From Sorangium sp051521495 (lineage in GTDB: Bacteria > Myxococcota_A > Polyangia > Polyangiales > Polyangiaceae): DNA of 64,000 nt. The position numbers were made by a program, and so were the translations under genes. The stretch spans positions 10,292,001 to 10,356,000 of the forward strand of contig NZ_CP150355.1 in assembly GCF_051521495.1 (NCBI RefSeq), in the 5' to 3' direction. Below the pieces are notes generated by a model. That model made no database searches, was not told where the DNA came from, and was given only the letters and a program-made list of their open reading frames with translations. Positions 35,793 to 44,502 of this stretch are shown piece after piece (within the stretch, counting starts at the first letter, position 1; each line of letters begins with the position of its first letter).

Positions 35793-36551
35793 CCGCCGCG
35801 CCGCAATTTTGCCTACCGCGTCAAGTACGGAGGGCGCGGCGGCACCCACCGCGTGATGACGCCGGTCGAGCTTCTGGCGCGGCTCGCGGCGCTGGTACCG
35901 CCGCCCAGACTTCCGCTCGTGATCTACCACGGCGTGCTCGCGCCACACTCCAAGTGGCGCACCGCGGTGGTGCCCAAGCCGCCGGGTGTCGTGCACGCTC
36001 ACGACCTTCCGGCGACCGGCAGCGGGACCGTGAAGTGCGATGCGGCAACGCCAGCCTCGATGCAGCCGCCAACGCCGAAGCGCGCCTCGCCCGGCCCCGT
36101 GCCAGCTCGCGCGGAGCGGACATCCGCGCCGGGGGGCGCCGCCGTACCCTTCACAGCCCGCAAACGTTCTCCTCACCGCCGCTCGCAGCAGCACCCGCCG
36201 GGCCCGCCGTGATGCCCGCGGCTTGCTGGCGCGGTGGCCGCTGTTGCCGGCGACGTCGCGATCACGGACTTCGGCATCTCCGTCCGCCACCTCGACAGGC
36301 TGCTCGGCGGCCTGCTGCTCGCGACCTCGCCGCGCATCGACTGGGCCAAGCTCATCCGTCGAACGTTCGGGCTCGACGACCTCCGTTGCGCGCATTGCGC
36401 CGGCCGCCTGCGCCCTCTCGCCGCCATCACCGAGAAGGCGACCGCCAGGAAGAACCTGGCACACCTCGGCCTGCCCGCCGATCCGACCCCGCCGCGATCC
36501 CGGACCCGCGACACGGACCACCTGGCCTCCTGGATGGAAGGCGCCGCGTAA
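35793..36551 (+). pseudogene. IS91-like transposase remnant with frameshift, interrupted by IS66 A2
   Basis: Reads MTPVELLARLAALVPPPRLP and YHGVLAPHSKWRTAVVP. After a frame change near 36210 it reads VRHLDRLLGGLLLATSPRID, then WAKLIRRTFGLDDLRCAHCA and LAHLGLPADP. The HUH half is missing. IS66 A2 sits at its last codons, and GGCGCCGC is duplicated on both sides. Confidence 0.72.
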
Positions 36552-36717
36552 GCGCCCGGCCATCGCCATGGGCACGGCCCCTTGCGGCTCTCGCCGGGGT
36601 CGACGATGCTGGGCGCGGGGCGGCGTCGGCCCGCGACTCGGCGCGGGCACAGACGATTCTGCACGGGGGCCCGGCGAGGCGGCCTCCGCCTGCGTCGCCG
36701 GCCGAAGCTTGCGTTGT

Positions 36718-38382
36718 TCAGGTCGCGTCGGCGTCGCCGGCGCTCGGAGCAGCGCGCGACGATCTCGCCCATGCGTCGGGCAGCAACTCATCCAGCCGGT
36801 CGCGCGGCCAGCCCGCCTGCAACTTGCTGATGACGTCTGTCGCCCAGGCGAGCGGGTTGACTCCGTGCATCCGACACGAGCCGAAGATCGTGTAGCCAAT
36901 GGCCAGGCGCTGAGCGCCCTTATCGGAGCCCGCGAACAAGTAGTTCTTTCTTCCGAGGGCTACACGTCTTAGCTGCCGCTCGACCTCGCCGTTATCTATC
37001 TCAAAGCGTCCATCCGTGAAGCAGCGCCGCCACGCTGCCTCCTGGTTGATGGCATACTGGGTAGCCATGTAGAGCGGCGTGCCTGGCACGAGCCGCAGGT
37101 GCAGCTCGTGAATCCACTGATACAGCTCGTCCACAAGGGGGAGCGACCTCTCCTGCCGGTGCGCCAGGCGCGCCTCCGTGGACAGCGCCTCGTCTTTGCA
37201 GGTCGCCTCGATTCGGTAGATGGCCTTGAAGTACGAGAGCGCTACCGCCGCTCGCGCGTCGCCGCCCTTGGCCGCCTTCTCGAACTTGGCGCGGATGTGC
37301 ATCCCGCAGCCGAGCCGACGCTCCTCGGGCACGATCATCTCGCCGTCCTCGCCTCCGCGGAGCATCGCGCCATAGCCCGCGTATCCATCGCCCTGCAAGT
37401 AGCCGGTGAAGCCCTGCAGCAGCGCGGCTGGATGCTTCGCCTTCCAGTCCGGTGCGTACAGGAACGCCACGAGATCCGCGCCGACGAAGGCCCAGATATG
37501 GCCTCGCTTCACCCCCGACGGATGATCTCGATCCAGCACCCGCATCCCCGTGTCGTCGGCGCGCAGATAGAACGAGTCCAGCACCCGCTCCTCGATCCTC
37601 TCAGCCACCGGAGCGAGCACGTCGAGCGCGAAGGCCGACCAGTCGCCCAGGGTCGACGGGGACAGCGTTACGCCGAAGCGAGCGTATTGCTGCGCCTGCC
37701 GGTACAGCGGCATCGAGTCCTCGAACTTCTCGACAAGGATGCTGGCGAGCAGCCCCGGTCCCGGACGGCCTCGGTCCATCACCTTCTCGCTATCGGCCGT
37801 CGTGACGCCCTGCTCCGGGCAGCGCGGACAGGCGAGCTTCTCCCGCTGCTCCTCGATGATCTTGAACTGCGCCGGTACGAACTCGAGCACTTCGCTCGTA
37901 CGATGCCCAACGCACTTCTTGTCCGCGCCGCACTGCGGGCACGTCCGCTCCGCCTCGGGGACGGGCACCACGCGCGTCTCACGCGGCAGGTGCTCGGGAA
38001 GCGGCGCGCGCCCGCCTCGTCCTCGCGGCGGCTTCGGCGGCTCAGGGGGTTGCGGCACCAGCCCCTGCTCCGGCTGCGGCGGAGCGTCCGCGCCGAGCTC
38101 CGAGCCCGCCGCCTCCGGCGGCGCTTCCGCCCCGAGCTCGGCGAACATCAGCATCAGCTGCTCGGTAGAGACCTGCTGGCTCTTGCGGCCGTACAGCTCC
38201 CGCAGCGCGCTCGCGAGCCTCGCCGACAGCGCGGTGTTCTTGTCGCGCAGCTGGACCAGCAGCCCGAGCACCAGGTCGATGAGCTCCGGAAGCTGCCCGG
38301 CGGCCGCCAGCTGCTCGAGCTTGCGCCGCACATCCGCCAGATCGGCGGGCAGTTGTGCCTGGGACTGAAGAGGACTGGTCAC
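36718..38382 (-). CDS. tnpC: IS66-family transposase (TnpC), element A2
   Basis: 554 aa, identical to 12917-14581. The zinc-finger-like CPQCGADKKC and the DDE core (YLRADDTGMRV, YLQGDGYAGYG, IDNGEVERQL) are intact, so the element should be competent. Overlaps tnpB by 4 bp. Confidence 0.93.
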   Translation of the reverse strand: MTSPLQSQAQLPADLADVRRKLEQLAAAGQLPELIDLVLGLLVQLRDKNTALSARLASALRELYGRKSQQVSTEQLMLMFAELGAEAPPEAAGSELGADAPPQPEQGLVPQPPEPPKPPRGRGGRAPLPEHLPRETRVVPVPEAERTCPQCGADKKCVGHRTSEVLEFVPAQFKIIEEQREKLACPRCPEQGVTTADSEKVMDRGRPGPGLLASILVEKFEDSMPLYRQAQQYARFGVTLSPSTLGDWSAFALDVLAPVAERIEERVLDSFYLRADDTGMRVLDRDHPSGVKRGHIWAFVGADLVAFLYAPDWKAKHPAALLQGFTGYLQGDGYAGYGAMLRGGEDGEMIVPEERRLGCGMHIRAKFEKAAKGGDARAAVALSYFKAIYRIEATCKDEALSTEARLAHRQERSLPLVDELYQWIHELHLRLVPGTPLYMATQYAINQEAAWRRCFTDGRFEIDNGEVERQLRRVALGRKNYLFAGSDKGAQRLAIGYTIFGSCRMHGVNPLAWATDVISKLQAGWPRDRLDELLPDAWARSSRAAPSAGDADAT

Positions 38383-38801
38383 GTGGCGCGCGAGATAGCT
38401 ATCCCACGCGCATCCATCAAGCTTTGCTTCGACGGAGCAATTTTTCTCACACCGGGTCTCCAGCGCTTGCGCCGCACGGCCTGGGACAGGTCGAGCCCTT
38501 CGAGCATCAGCGAGAGCTCGGCCGCCTCGACCTCGACGTGGGTGGTTCCCTTGGGCAGGTCGCGGGCGAGATGGAATCGCCCGCGGGCCAATTTTTTCGC
38601 CACGATCATGTAGCCAGTGCGGTCCCAGAACAAGACGCGCACCTGGTCACCTCGCCGATTCCTGAACACGAACAGATGCCCACAGAGCGGGTCGGCTCCG
38701 AAGCGCTGAGAGACCAGGACCGACAGCCCATCAAAGCTCTTGCGCAGGTCCGTGGGCTCGGCGGCGATGTACACGCGCACCGACGGCGGCAGCGTCAGCA
38801 C
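38379..38801 (-). CDS. tnpB: IS66 Orf2 family protein TnpB, element A2
   Basis: 140 aa, identical to 14578-15000, with PTDLRKSFDGLSVLVSQRFG and WDRTGYMIVAKKLARG. GTG start inside the end of tnpA. Confidence 0.92.
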   Translation of the reverse strand: MLTLPPSVRVYIAAEPTDLRKSFDGLSVLVSQRFGADPLCGHLFVFRNRRGDQVRVLFWDRTGYMIVAKKLARGRFHLARDLPKGTTHVEVEAAELSLMLEGLDLSQAVRRKRWRPGVRKIAPSKQSLMDARGIAISRAT

Positions 38802-39124
38802 GGCGTCTCCTCGGCCGCGAGCGCCAGTACCCGCTCGAGCGTGGCCGGGTCGAACCCCGGCCGGACCCGCACCACCCGCCCGTTGGGCAGCGCGATCTCG
38901 ATCGGCTCCGGCGCGACGACCGATGCGTCCGTCACCACGTGGACCGGCAGAAAGCGCGGTGCTTCGGTCAACGACGACGGCGAGGGCCGGTCAGCTCGCA
39001 GCTTCCAGCGCCACCAGTACAGCTGCTTCGGCTTGTACCCTTCGCGCCGCGCGAACTTCTCGGCGCTCAGCCCGCTGCGCTCCCATCGCTCCACCCGCTC
39101 AGCCCACTCCGCCCTCGTCGCCAT
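38795..39124 (-). CDS. tnpA: IS66 accessory protein TnpA, element A2
   Basis: 109 aa, identical to both copies in unit A1. HTH at residues ~5-45. AAGGAGGAAGCG RBS. Confidence 0.92.
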   Translation of the reverse strand: MATRAEWAERVERWERSGLSAEKFARREGYKPKQLYWWRWKLRADRPSPSSLTEAPRFLPVHVVTDASVVAPEPIEIALPNGRVVRVRPGFDPATLERVLALAAEETPC

Positions 39125-39289
39125 CGCTTCCTCCTTCGTCGCGATGGGGACTGGTAACCGGCCCCGACGGGCTGGTCACGATGGCGTTGGTCGGGCGGTT
39201 ACGGCGCCGCAGAGTAGCGAGCCGCCACGAAACCGCCGACGGACACCCGACCAGACGCCGGGACGAGGCGAACGTGTGGGCGCGTGGCA

Positions 39290-40515
39290 CGCCAGCGCCC
39301 CCGTTTGGTTTTCACGCGATCGTGCTGGAGGGTGTCTTCGCGGCGAACCATAGCGGGCGTCAGGCCTTCCGCGAGATCGGCGCGCCATCACACGAGGAGC
39401 TCGAGGACATCGTGCAGCGCATCCGAGAGCGCACGCTCCGCTGGCTGCGAAAGCGCGGCCTGCTCAACGACCGTCCGAACGAAGAGCGCTCGAACGAAGC
39501 GCCGGAACGGAGTGTGCTTGACGCTTGCGCTGAGGTCGCGCTCCGCGGGGGCGAGCTCGTGAGGATTGAGGACGAGACCGTCGTGCCGCCGGACGATGGA
39601 GGCGAAGCGCGGTTCGAGCCGAAGCGCCGTGGGCCGCTCACCGTGGAGTTCGATGGTTTCAACGTCGAGGCGGCGGTGCGCATCGAGGGCGACGACGACG
39701 AGGGGCGCGAGCGGCTCGTCCGGTATTGCGCGCGTCCCTGCTTCGCTTTGGAGCGGCTCAGCATCCTCCGCGACGGTCGGGTGGCCTATCAGGTGAAGTA
39801 CCCGCGGCGAAAAGGAACGCATCAGGTGATGACGCCGATTGTGTTTCTCGCGAGGCTCGCCGCGCTGGTGCCGCCGCCGCGCCATCCGCTGGTGCGCTAC
39901 CACGGTGTGCTCGCGCCGCATGCGAAGCAACGCAGCGTCGTGGTACCGAAGGCGACGGGGAAGGCGTGTAAGGGCGAGCAGCGCGCCGGAGCTGATAGCG
40001 CGGGCAGCGATGACAAGAAGACGACGATCACGCCCATGCCGACGAGGCAGGCGCCGAAGGGGCGGGCGAGAGGCATGGCGAAGCCGTCGCGCAGAGGAGA
40101 CGAGCGAAGCGAGGCGGCGCCGTCGGCAGTGTCGGAGCGAGGCGCTCGGCACGTGGCGGTTGGGGCGCTGCTGACGATGGTGCATGGCGAGGTCGAGCGC
40201 GAGCGGGTGTCGACTGCGCTGGGCGCTGTGCTGCCGTGGGCTGATGTTGGATTCGTGTCGGAGGGGATCTCGGTCCGGCACCTTGATCGGCTGCTGGATG
40301 GGCTCCTTCTGGCGACGTCGCCTCGCGTCGAATGGGCGAAGCTTTTGCGGCGGACTTACGCCGTAGATGTTCTCGCGCGCCCGCGATGCAGCGGACGGAT
40401 GCGACTCATGGCCGCGATCACGGATAAGGCGACGGCGAGGAAGATCTTGAGCCACCTCGGTCTGTTCGCCGAGCCGCTGGAGTGCCGCGCGCGGCACTCG
40501 GCGGACCCCGCGTGA
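39290..40515 (+). pseudogene. IS91-like (Y2) transposase, C-terminal two thirds
   Basis: Reads FHAIVLEGVFAANHSGRQAF, SHEELEDIVQRIRERTLRWL, then RKRGLL, DGFNVEAAVRIEGDDDEGRE, VAYQVKYPRRKGTHQVMTPI and YHGVLAPHAK, ending ILSHLGLFAEP. These match the region after the HUH domain of IS91-type transposases. The Y2 catalytic N-terminus is missing, so it is inactive. The 3' ~600 bp are ~99% identical to 5238-5837. Confidence 0.78.
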
Positions 40516-40851
40516 CGAAACCGACAGGGAGGGACGCTGCTCGACGACGTGGCCGGGGGGAAGTCTGCCCTGAGGTGCGTGCGCCGACCATCAACGCGCC
40601 GCGAACCGCGACGGCGGCAGTTTGAACGAGCTCAGTAGGGTACAGCAATACGGTAGGATGCCTTCCGCTTGGTGCTACGTCGCGGTAATCCCAGGTGTTT
40701 CAGGCGTGGAAGACCTGCCTGATCGCAGAAGGCCCGTTCTGTCAATGAGCTCGTACAGTCGGACTGCACGAGTCAGGAACGGCTCCGAGAATCTTGACTT
40801 TGCGGAACGCGTTTGCTTGTCCTATCCGCCCGGTCACGTTGATCGGCCAGC
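40516..40851. other. Non-coding duplicated stretch and promoter region
   Basis: Up to 40830 it matches 5838-6158. After that comes the leader of the AbiJ gene. No gene seen. Confidence 0.5.
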
Positions 40852-40875
40852 CGCTCGGGAAGTAGGATCCCGGGC
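40852..40875 (+). promoter_or_regulatory. Leader shared with the PIN_8 gene
   Basis: CGCTCGGGAAGTAGGATCCC plus GGGC directly before the ATG. The same leader (CGCTCGGGAGGTAGGATCCC) precedes 42713. It includes a Shine-Dalgarno GGGA(A/G)GT and a GGATCC palindrome. Confidence 0.6.
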
Positions 40876-42120
40876 ATGACGATCCCCATGGTCCCAGAGC
40901 GGCTCCTCCCGGAGCTAGTGGCGATGGCCAAGGCACGCGGCATGACGGTCGAGCGTGATGTACTGAGGGCCTCGACGTTATCCCTTACCAACCTGGGGGA
41001 GGTCTTTGGGCCTGACGATGAATGGCAAATCTATCTGTATATGAGCCGCGACGTGTTCAAAGTGTACACGTCATCAGCCATTGAGGCCACGACCGAAGGG
41101 GTCCTAACCATCGTACGGGAACTCTTCAAGGAGAAACCCGCTGGGTACATCAACAGTGTCCACATTACGGAGGTCGACACCCCCCCGCCCGCCCCGCCTC
41201 CGAACACCATCACTGTTCTGACACGGCGGAATCTTTTCGACGAGTTAAGGCTCACTGGACTGAAGTACTGGGGAAGGCTGGAGGAGATCGAGTTCCTCAA
41301 CAGGCTGTTCGATTTGGGTAAGCTGCGCTCGCATGATCGCCGGTACGACACGGCGGACGAGGACATCTCGACCCATCGCATTTCGTTCCCGGAGGATTGG
41401 CCGGACGATTGGTGGGTGATCTCGGACGGCCGATTCAACATCCTCGACGGATCGGACGATAACCTCCTCCGGTTTCTGTGCGAGATGATTCATCCGATCG
41501 TTCGGCCAGACGCTTCCGGGGTCACACAGCTTCTCGACATCTTCAACAGGCACCTGAAGGCTGACGGTTGGGAGATCTACGAATCGAGAGCCATCTCAGG
41601 CAGGCCCGTCTTCTCGCCCAGGAAGCTGCTCGTCGGGCGCCAAGTCGTGGGCCATGCTGTCGACACTGCCAGGAAGATCACCGCGATAGCTGGAGACTAC
41701 ATTAACCAGCAGATCACGAGGATGAACGCCGCCGCAGACGGTGACCCTGAACTCGCCATCGGAAGCGCGAAGGAATTCGTGGAGACCGTGTGCAAGTCTA
41801 TCCTCCAGGAGCGAGGCATCGATCACGACGAAGGCTGGGACCTCCCGAAGCTCGTCAAGACCACCATGGAGGAGCTGAAGCTCGTCCCCGAAGGAGTCCC
41901 CGACCAGGAGAAGGCGGTCGACACCATCAAGAGGTTCCTCGGCAACCTGTCCCAGGTGACGTTCAGGCTTGCAGAGCTCAGGAACCCCTACGGGACCGGG
42001 CATGGGAAGGTGGCGACAACGAAGGGGCTCTCGCCTCGCCATGCCCGGCTGGCCATCGGGTCGGCAACGACGCTCGGCACCTTCCTCTACGAGACCCACC
42101 AGGAGACGCTGAAGAAGTAG
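40876..42120 (+). CDS. AbiJ N-terminal domain / Abi_C abortive infection family protein
   Basis: 414 aa; lower GC than surroundings. Residues ~120-255 match AbiJ_NTD3-type domains (NLFDELRLTGLKYWGRLEEI, EFLNRLFDLGKL, PIVRPDASG, then ISGRPVFSPRK). Residues ~290-410 match the Abi_C domain (SAKEFVETVCKSILQERGID, FRLAELRNPYGTGHGK, RHARLAIGSATTLGTFLYET), with RN..GTGHG being the HEPN-like core. Likely an infection-triggered cell-shutdown factor. Shares a leader with the PIN_8 gene at 42713. Confidence 0.82.
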   Translation: MTIPMVPERLLPELVAMAKARGMTVERDVLRASTLSLTNLGEVFGPDDEWQIYLYMSRDVFKVYTSSAIEATTEGVLTIVRELFKEKPAGYINSVHITEVDTPPPAPPPNTITVLTRRNLFDELRLTGLKYWGRLEEIEFLNRLFDLGKLRSHDRRYDTADEDISTHRISFPEDWPDDWWVISDGRFNILDGSDDNLLRFLCEMIHPIVRPDASGVTQLLDIFNRHLKADGWEIYESRAISGRPVFSPRKLLVGRQVVGHAVDTARKITAIAGDYINQQITRMNAAADGDPELAIGSAKEFVETVCKSILQERGIDHDEGWDLPKLVKTTMEELKLVPEGVPDQEKAVDTIKRFLGNLSQVTFRLAELRNPYGTGHGKVATTKGLSPRHARLAIGSATTLGTFLYETHQETLKK

Positions 42121-42208
42121 CCGCCCGCAGCATAGATGCAACGCGTCAGCATCTGCGTCATGGCGAAACGGGCTGGATGCGAGACGCAGGCGGGCGTATA
42201 GGCGGGGA

Positions 42209-42481
42209 ATGGCTGACGGGAAAAGAACTCGCGAAGTGATCCAGGCTGAGATTGGAGAGAATTTGAGGGAAGGGTTCGCGGCGGACGATAGGCGAGAGGT
42301 TCTTGGCAGCGAGGCCAAGAGCCTCTCTGAGAATATGAAGCACGGCCGCATCGACAAGGATGAATGGATGAGCAGGAGGCGGGCAATCGTTCAAGAGTTG
42401 AACCAGTTGAACGAGAAAGAAGCGGTGCGCGACCTCGCCTTGCAGGATCTCTACAAGGAACTCGCAGACCTCGACGGCTGA
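42209..42481 (+). CDS. Small coiled-coil protein between Abi and PIN genes
   Basis: 90 aa, ATG with GGCGGGGA in front. Almost wholly helical and charged (EAKSLSENMKHGRIDKDEWM, then RRRAIVQELNQLNEKEAVRD). No family recognised. It lies 88 bp after the AbiJ gene and 230 bp before the PIN_8 gene on the same strand, so it may be part of one system. Confidence 0.55.
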   Translation: MADGKRTREVIQAEIGENLREGFAADDRREVLGSEAKSLSENMKHGRIDKDEWMSRRRAIVQELNQLNEKEAVRDLALQDLYKELADLDG

Positions 42482-42687
42482 CTTCAGCTTCGACCCGCCC
42501 CATACAACAGCCGGACGCCCGCGGCCGCGCCGTCCACCTTCCTCGTGGTCCACGTGGCCGGAGCAGCTCCTCGCCCGGCTCCTCATGACGCACACTAACG
42601 CGATGCGCCATGATGTACCTAACGAGCGAACCCATCTATAGCTTGTCCGAAATCCGACAACCCGGGCCGATTCCTGGAGAGCCGGCG

Positions 42688-42712
42688 CGCTCGGGAGGTA
42701 GGATCCCTGGCC
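42688..42712 (+). promoter_or_regulatory. Leader shared with the AbiJ gene
   Basis: CGCTCGGGAGGTAGGATCCC plus TGGCC before the ATG at 42713; compare 40852-40875. Confidence 0.6.
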
Positions 42713-43843
42713 ATGAAGAAGCTGTTCCCCGGCAGCTATCCGCTCAAGGCCGAGGACTTCAAGGTCCTCTGGTCCGAGGGCATGTTCGTGTTCGACACCA
42801 ACATGCTCCTGAACGTCTACAGGTATTCGGAGGAGGCTCGCAAGGAGTTCCTCGACCTCCTGAGCTTGCCAGAGGTGGCCTCGCGCATCTGGATCCCGTA
42901 CCAGGTGGCCGTCGAGTACCACCGGAACCTCGACGAGGTGCGCTACGAGCAGGTACGGGAATGCCTGCATCTCAAGAAGACGATAAAGGAGTGGGCTCAA
43001 TCCTCGAGAGCCGGCGACCATAGGAAGCGGGCCGATGAACTTATGAAGGTCGCCGAGCGGTTCGTCTCCGAGGCAACGGAGCACTACCAGCATCCCGACC
43101 GCGACGCACTCATCGAACGGATCGCGGAGTTGTTCGAGGGCAAAGTCGGCCCCGATTGGGGGGCCGACAAGCTCAAGAAGACGTACAAGGACGGCGAGGA
43201 GCGCTACAAATCCAAGATCCCTCCGGGCTTCAAGGACAAGTCGAAGCAAGGTGACGACCAGTATGGGGATCTGGTCGCTTGGCTTCAGCTCATCGAGGAA
43301 GCGAAGAGCCGCAAGAAGCCTGTCATCCTCGTCACAGATGATGTGAAGGAAGATTGGTGGCTACGCATCGATGGCAAGACAGTCGGGCCGCTGCCCGCGC
43401 TTCGGAACGAGCTACACAGGGAAGCCGGAGTTATGCTTCACATGTATTCCGGTGACAGATTCCTGGAGCAGGCACGAAAGACGTTACATCATCCGGTGCG
43501 TGAGGAGACCGTCAAAGAGGTCAGGCAGGTTCGTCAGGACCAGGAGAAGCAACAGGGAAATACAGACGAAATTCTGAAGAAGATCTTCGAAAAAACCCGG
43601 GTTAAGTCTTCTGCTCCTGCCGCACTGGTACCACAGTCAAACCCGATAACACCTGCAATCCGCGAGTCTGTTGCGCGTCAGCTCACAAACTCCAAGAACC
43701 TCAACCTTACCGAGGGCGAAGCCGCTGCTGCTATCGTCGGCACTTTGGCTCTCGCCGGCCTAGCGGTGGCCGCAAGCAGCGCTGCCACCCCTACGAGGCA
43801 ACTTCGTCGCCGCCGAAGGATTGGAAGTAGTAGCAAAGAGTAG
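42713..43843 (+). CDS. PIN_8-type ribonuclease-like protein with C-terminal hydrophobic tail
   Basis: 376 aa. PIN-like core: FVFDTNMLLNVYRYSEEARK (Asp28 and Asn30), WIPYQVAVEYHRN (Glu), DDQYGDLVAWLQLIEEA and PVILVTDDVKEDWWL, with the acidic residues expected for metal-dependent RNA cleavage. Then GPLPALRNEL and a charged helix. Near the C-terminus AAAIVGTLALAGLAVAASSA may be a membrane anchor, followed by an Arg-rich end. PIN_8 proteins often occur in defence islands. It shares its leader with the AbiJ gene. Confidence 0.75.
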   Translation: MKKLFPGSYPLKAEDFKVLWSEGMFVFDTNMLLNVYRYSEEARKEFLDLLSLPEVASRIWIPYQVAVEYHRNLDEVRYEQVRECLHLKKTIKEWAQSSRAGDHRKRADELMKVAERFVSEATEHYQHPDRDALIERIAELFEGKVGPDWGADKLKKTYKDGEERYKSKIPPGFKDKSKQGDDQYGDLVAWLQLIEEAKSRKKPVILVTDDVKEDWWLRIDGKTVGPLPALRNELHREAGVMLHMYSGDRFLEQARKTLHHPVREETVKEVRQVRQDQEKQQGNTDEILKKIFEKTRVKSSAPAALVPQSNPITPAIRESVARQLTNSKNLNLTEGEAAAAIVGTLALAGLAVAASSAATPTRQLRRRRRIGSSSKE

Positions 43844-44194
43844 CCCAGGCCAATACTCGCGCAGTCCAGCCCTGCTTCAACCCAGCACGCGCACCGGGGC
43901 TCGGCCTGGCTCGGCCCTTCTGCTAGAACCCCCCCGTCACGGCCCGTCATCCGCCGTCACCATCCATCACTGCTCCCTGAAGCCTAAGGTCACCCTCACC
44001 CTTCCAAGACGGTTCTCCCTGACAGGGCTATCCTTACGCATGGCAGCAGCATCGCCCATGAGCCCCGAGGAGATGGCGGCGAGTACCAGAGAGATGCCTC
44101 CGAGCGCTTGCGCCGAGGTGGTGCGCAGGCCACACGTCACCCACGTCCGCCGGGAACATGGCGACATTTTTATCCACTGGTCTACGGATCTTAT
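43844..44194. other. Region with ISLVLA repeat before IS66 B1
   Basis: Holds a minus-strand ISLVLA repeat at about 44040-44110 (AQALGGISLVLAAISSGLMG). The left target duplication GATCTTAT of IS66 B1 is at 44187-44194. No intact gene. Removing IS66 B1 would place this repeat ~150 bp upstream of the HEPN gene, divergently. Confidence 0.5.
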
Positions 44195-44502
44195 GTATCC
44201 GTTCGGCAGAGCGCATCCTGACGTCGAGCCGGCCAGGGACATAGGCTTGCCGTGCGATGCGAGAGCGACGGCAGGACACCTGCAACGGCGGCGAGACCGG
44301 ACTGGGGGACCCCGAGGCGACGCCAGCGAAGCGCGGGACCGGTGACGCTGGCGTGCGAAGGCGGCGCCCCGGCAAGTCGAGCGCGTCCACCGCGATCGAC
44401 GGCGCAGAGGCGGCGCCGCCGCGGCGACGCCGGCGAGCGGAGTCCACGCCCAGCGTGACGTCGCCAGACGCTACCGGTGACGCAGAGCAGGCTTCGAAGC
44501 GC

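Larger units (their letters stand above)
36548..39202 (-). mobile_element. IS66-type element A2 (2655 bp)
   Basis: Ends are GTAAGCGCCCGGCCATCGCC (left) and, as reverse complement, GTAACCGCCCGACCAACGCC (right). Perfect 8-bp target duplication GGCGCCGC at 36540-36547 and 39203-39210. The three proteins are identical to those of unit A1. This is the simple form of the element, a useful reference for the rearranged unit A1. Confidence 0.93.
34446..40830 (+). repeat. Segmental duplication, copy 2 (expanded)
   Basis: 34446-35940 and 39918-40830 match the contiguous copy 1 at 3741-6158. Between them here are two IS91-like remnants and IS66 element A2. Block identity is roughly 93-99% by eye. Confidence 0.78.

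Noticed and set aside
38740..39290. Long plus-strand frame running across IS66 A2 into the IS91-like remnant
   Set aside because: The first part is antisense to tnpA and crosses the right end of the IS; only the part after ~39290 has transposase similarity.
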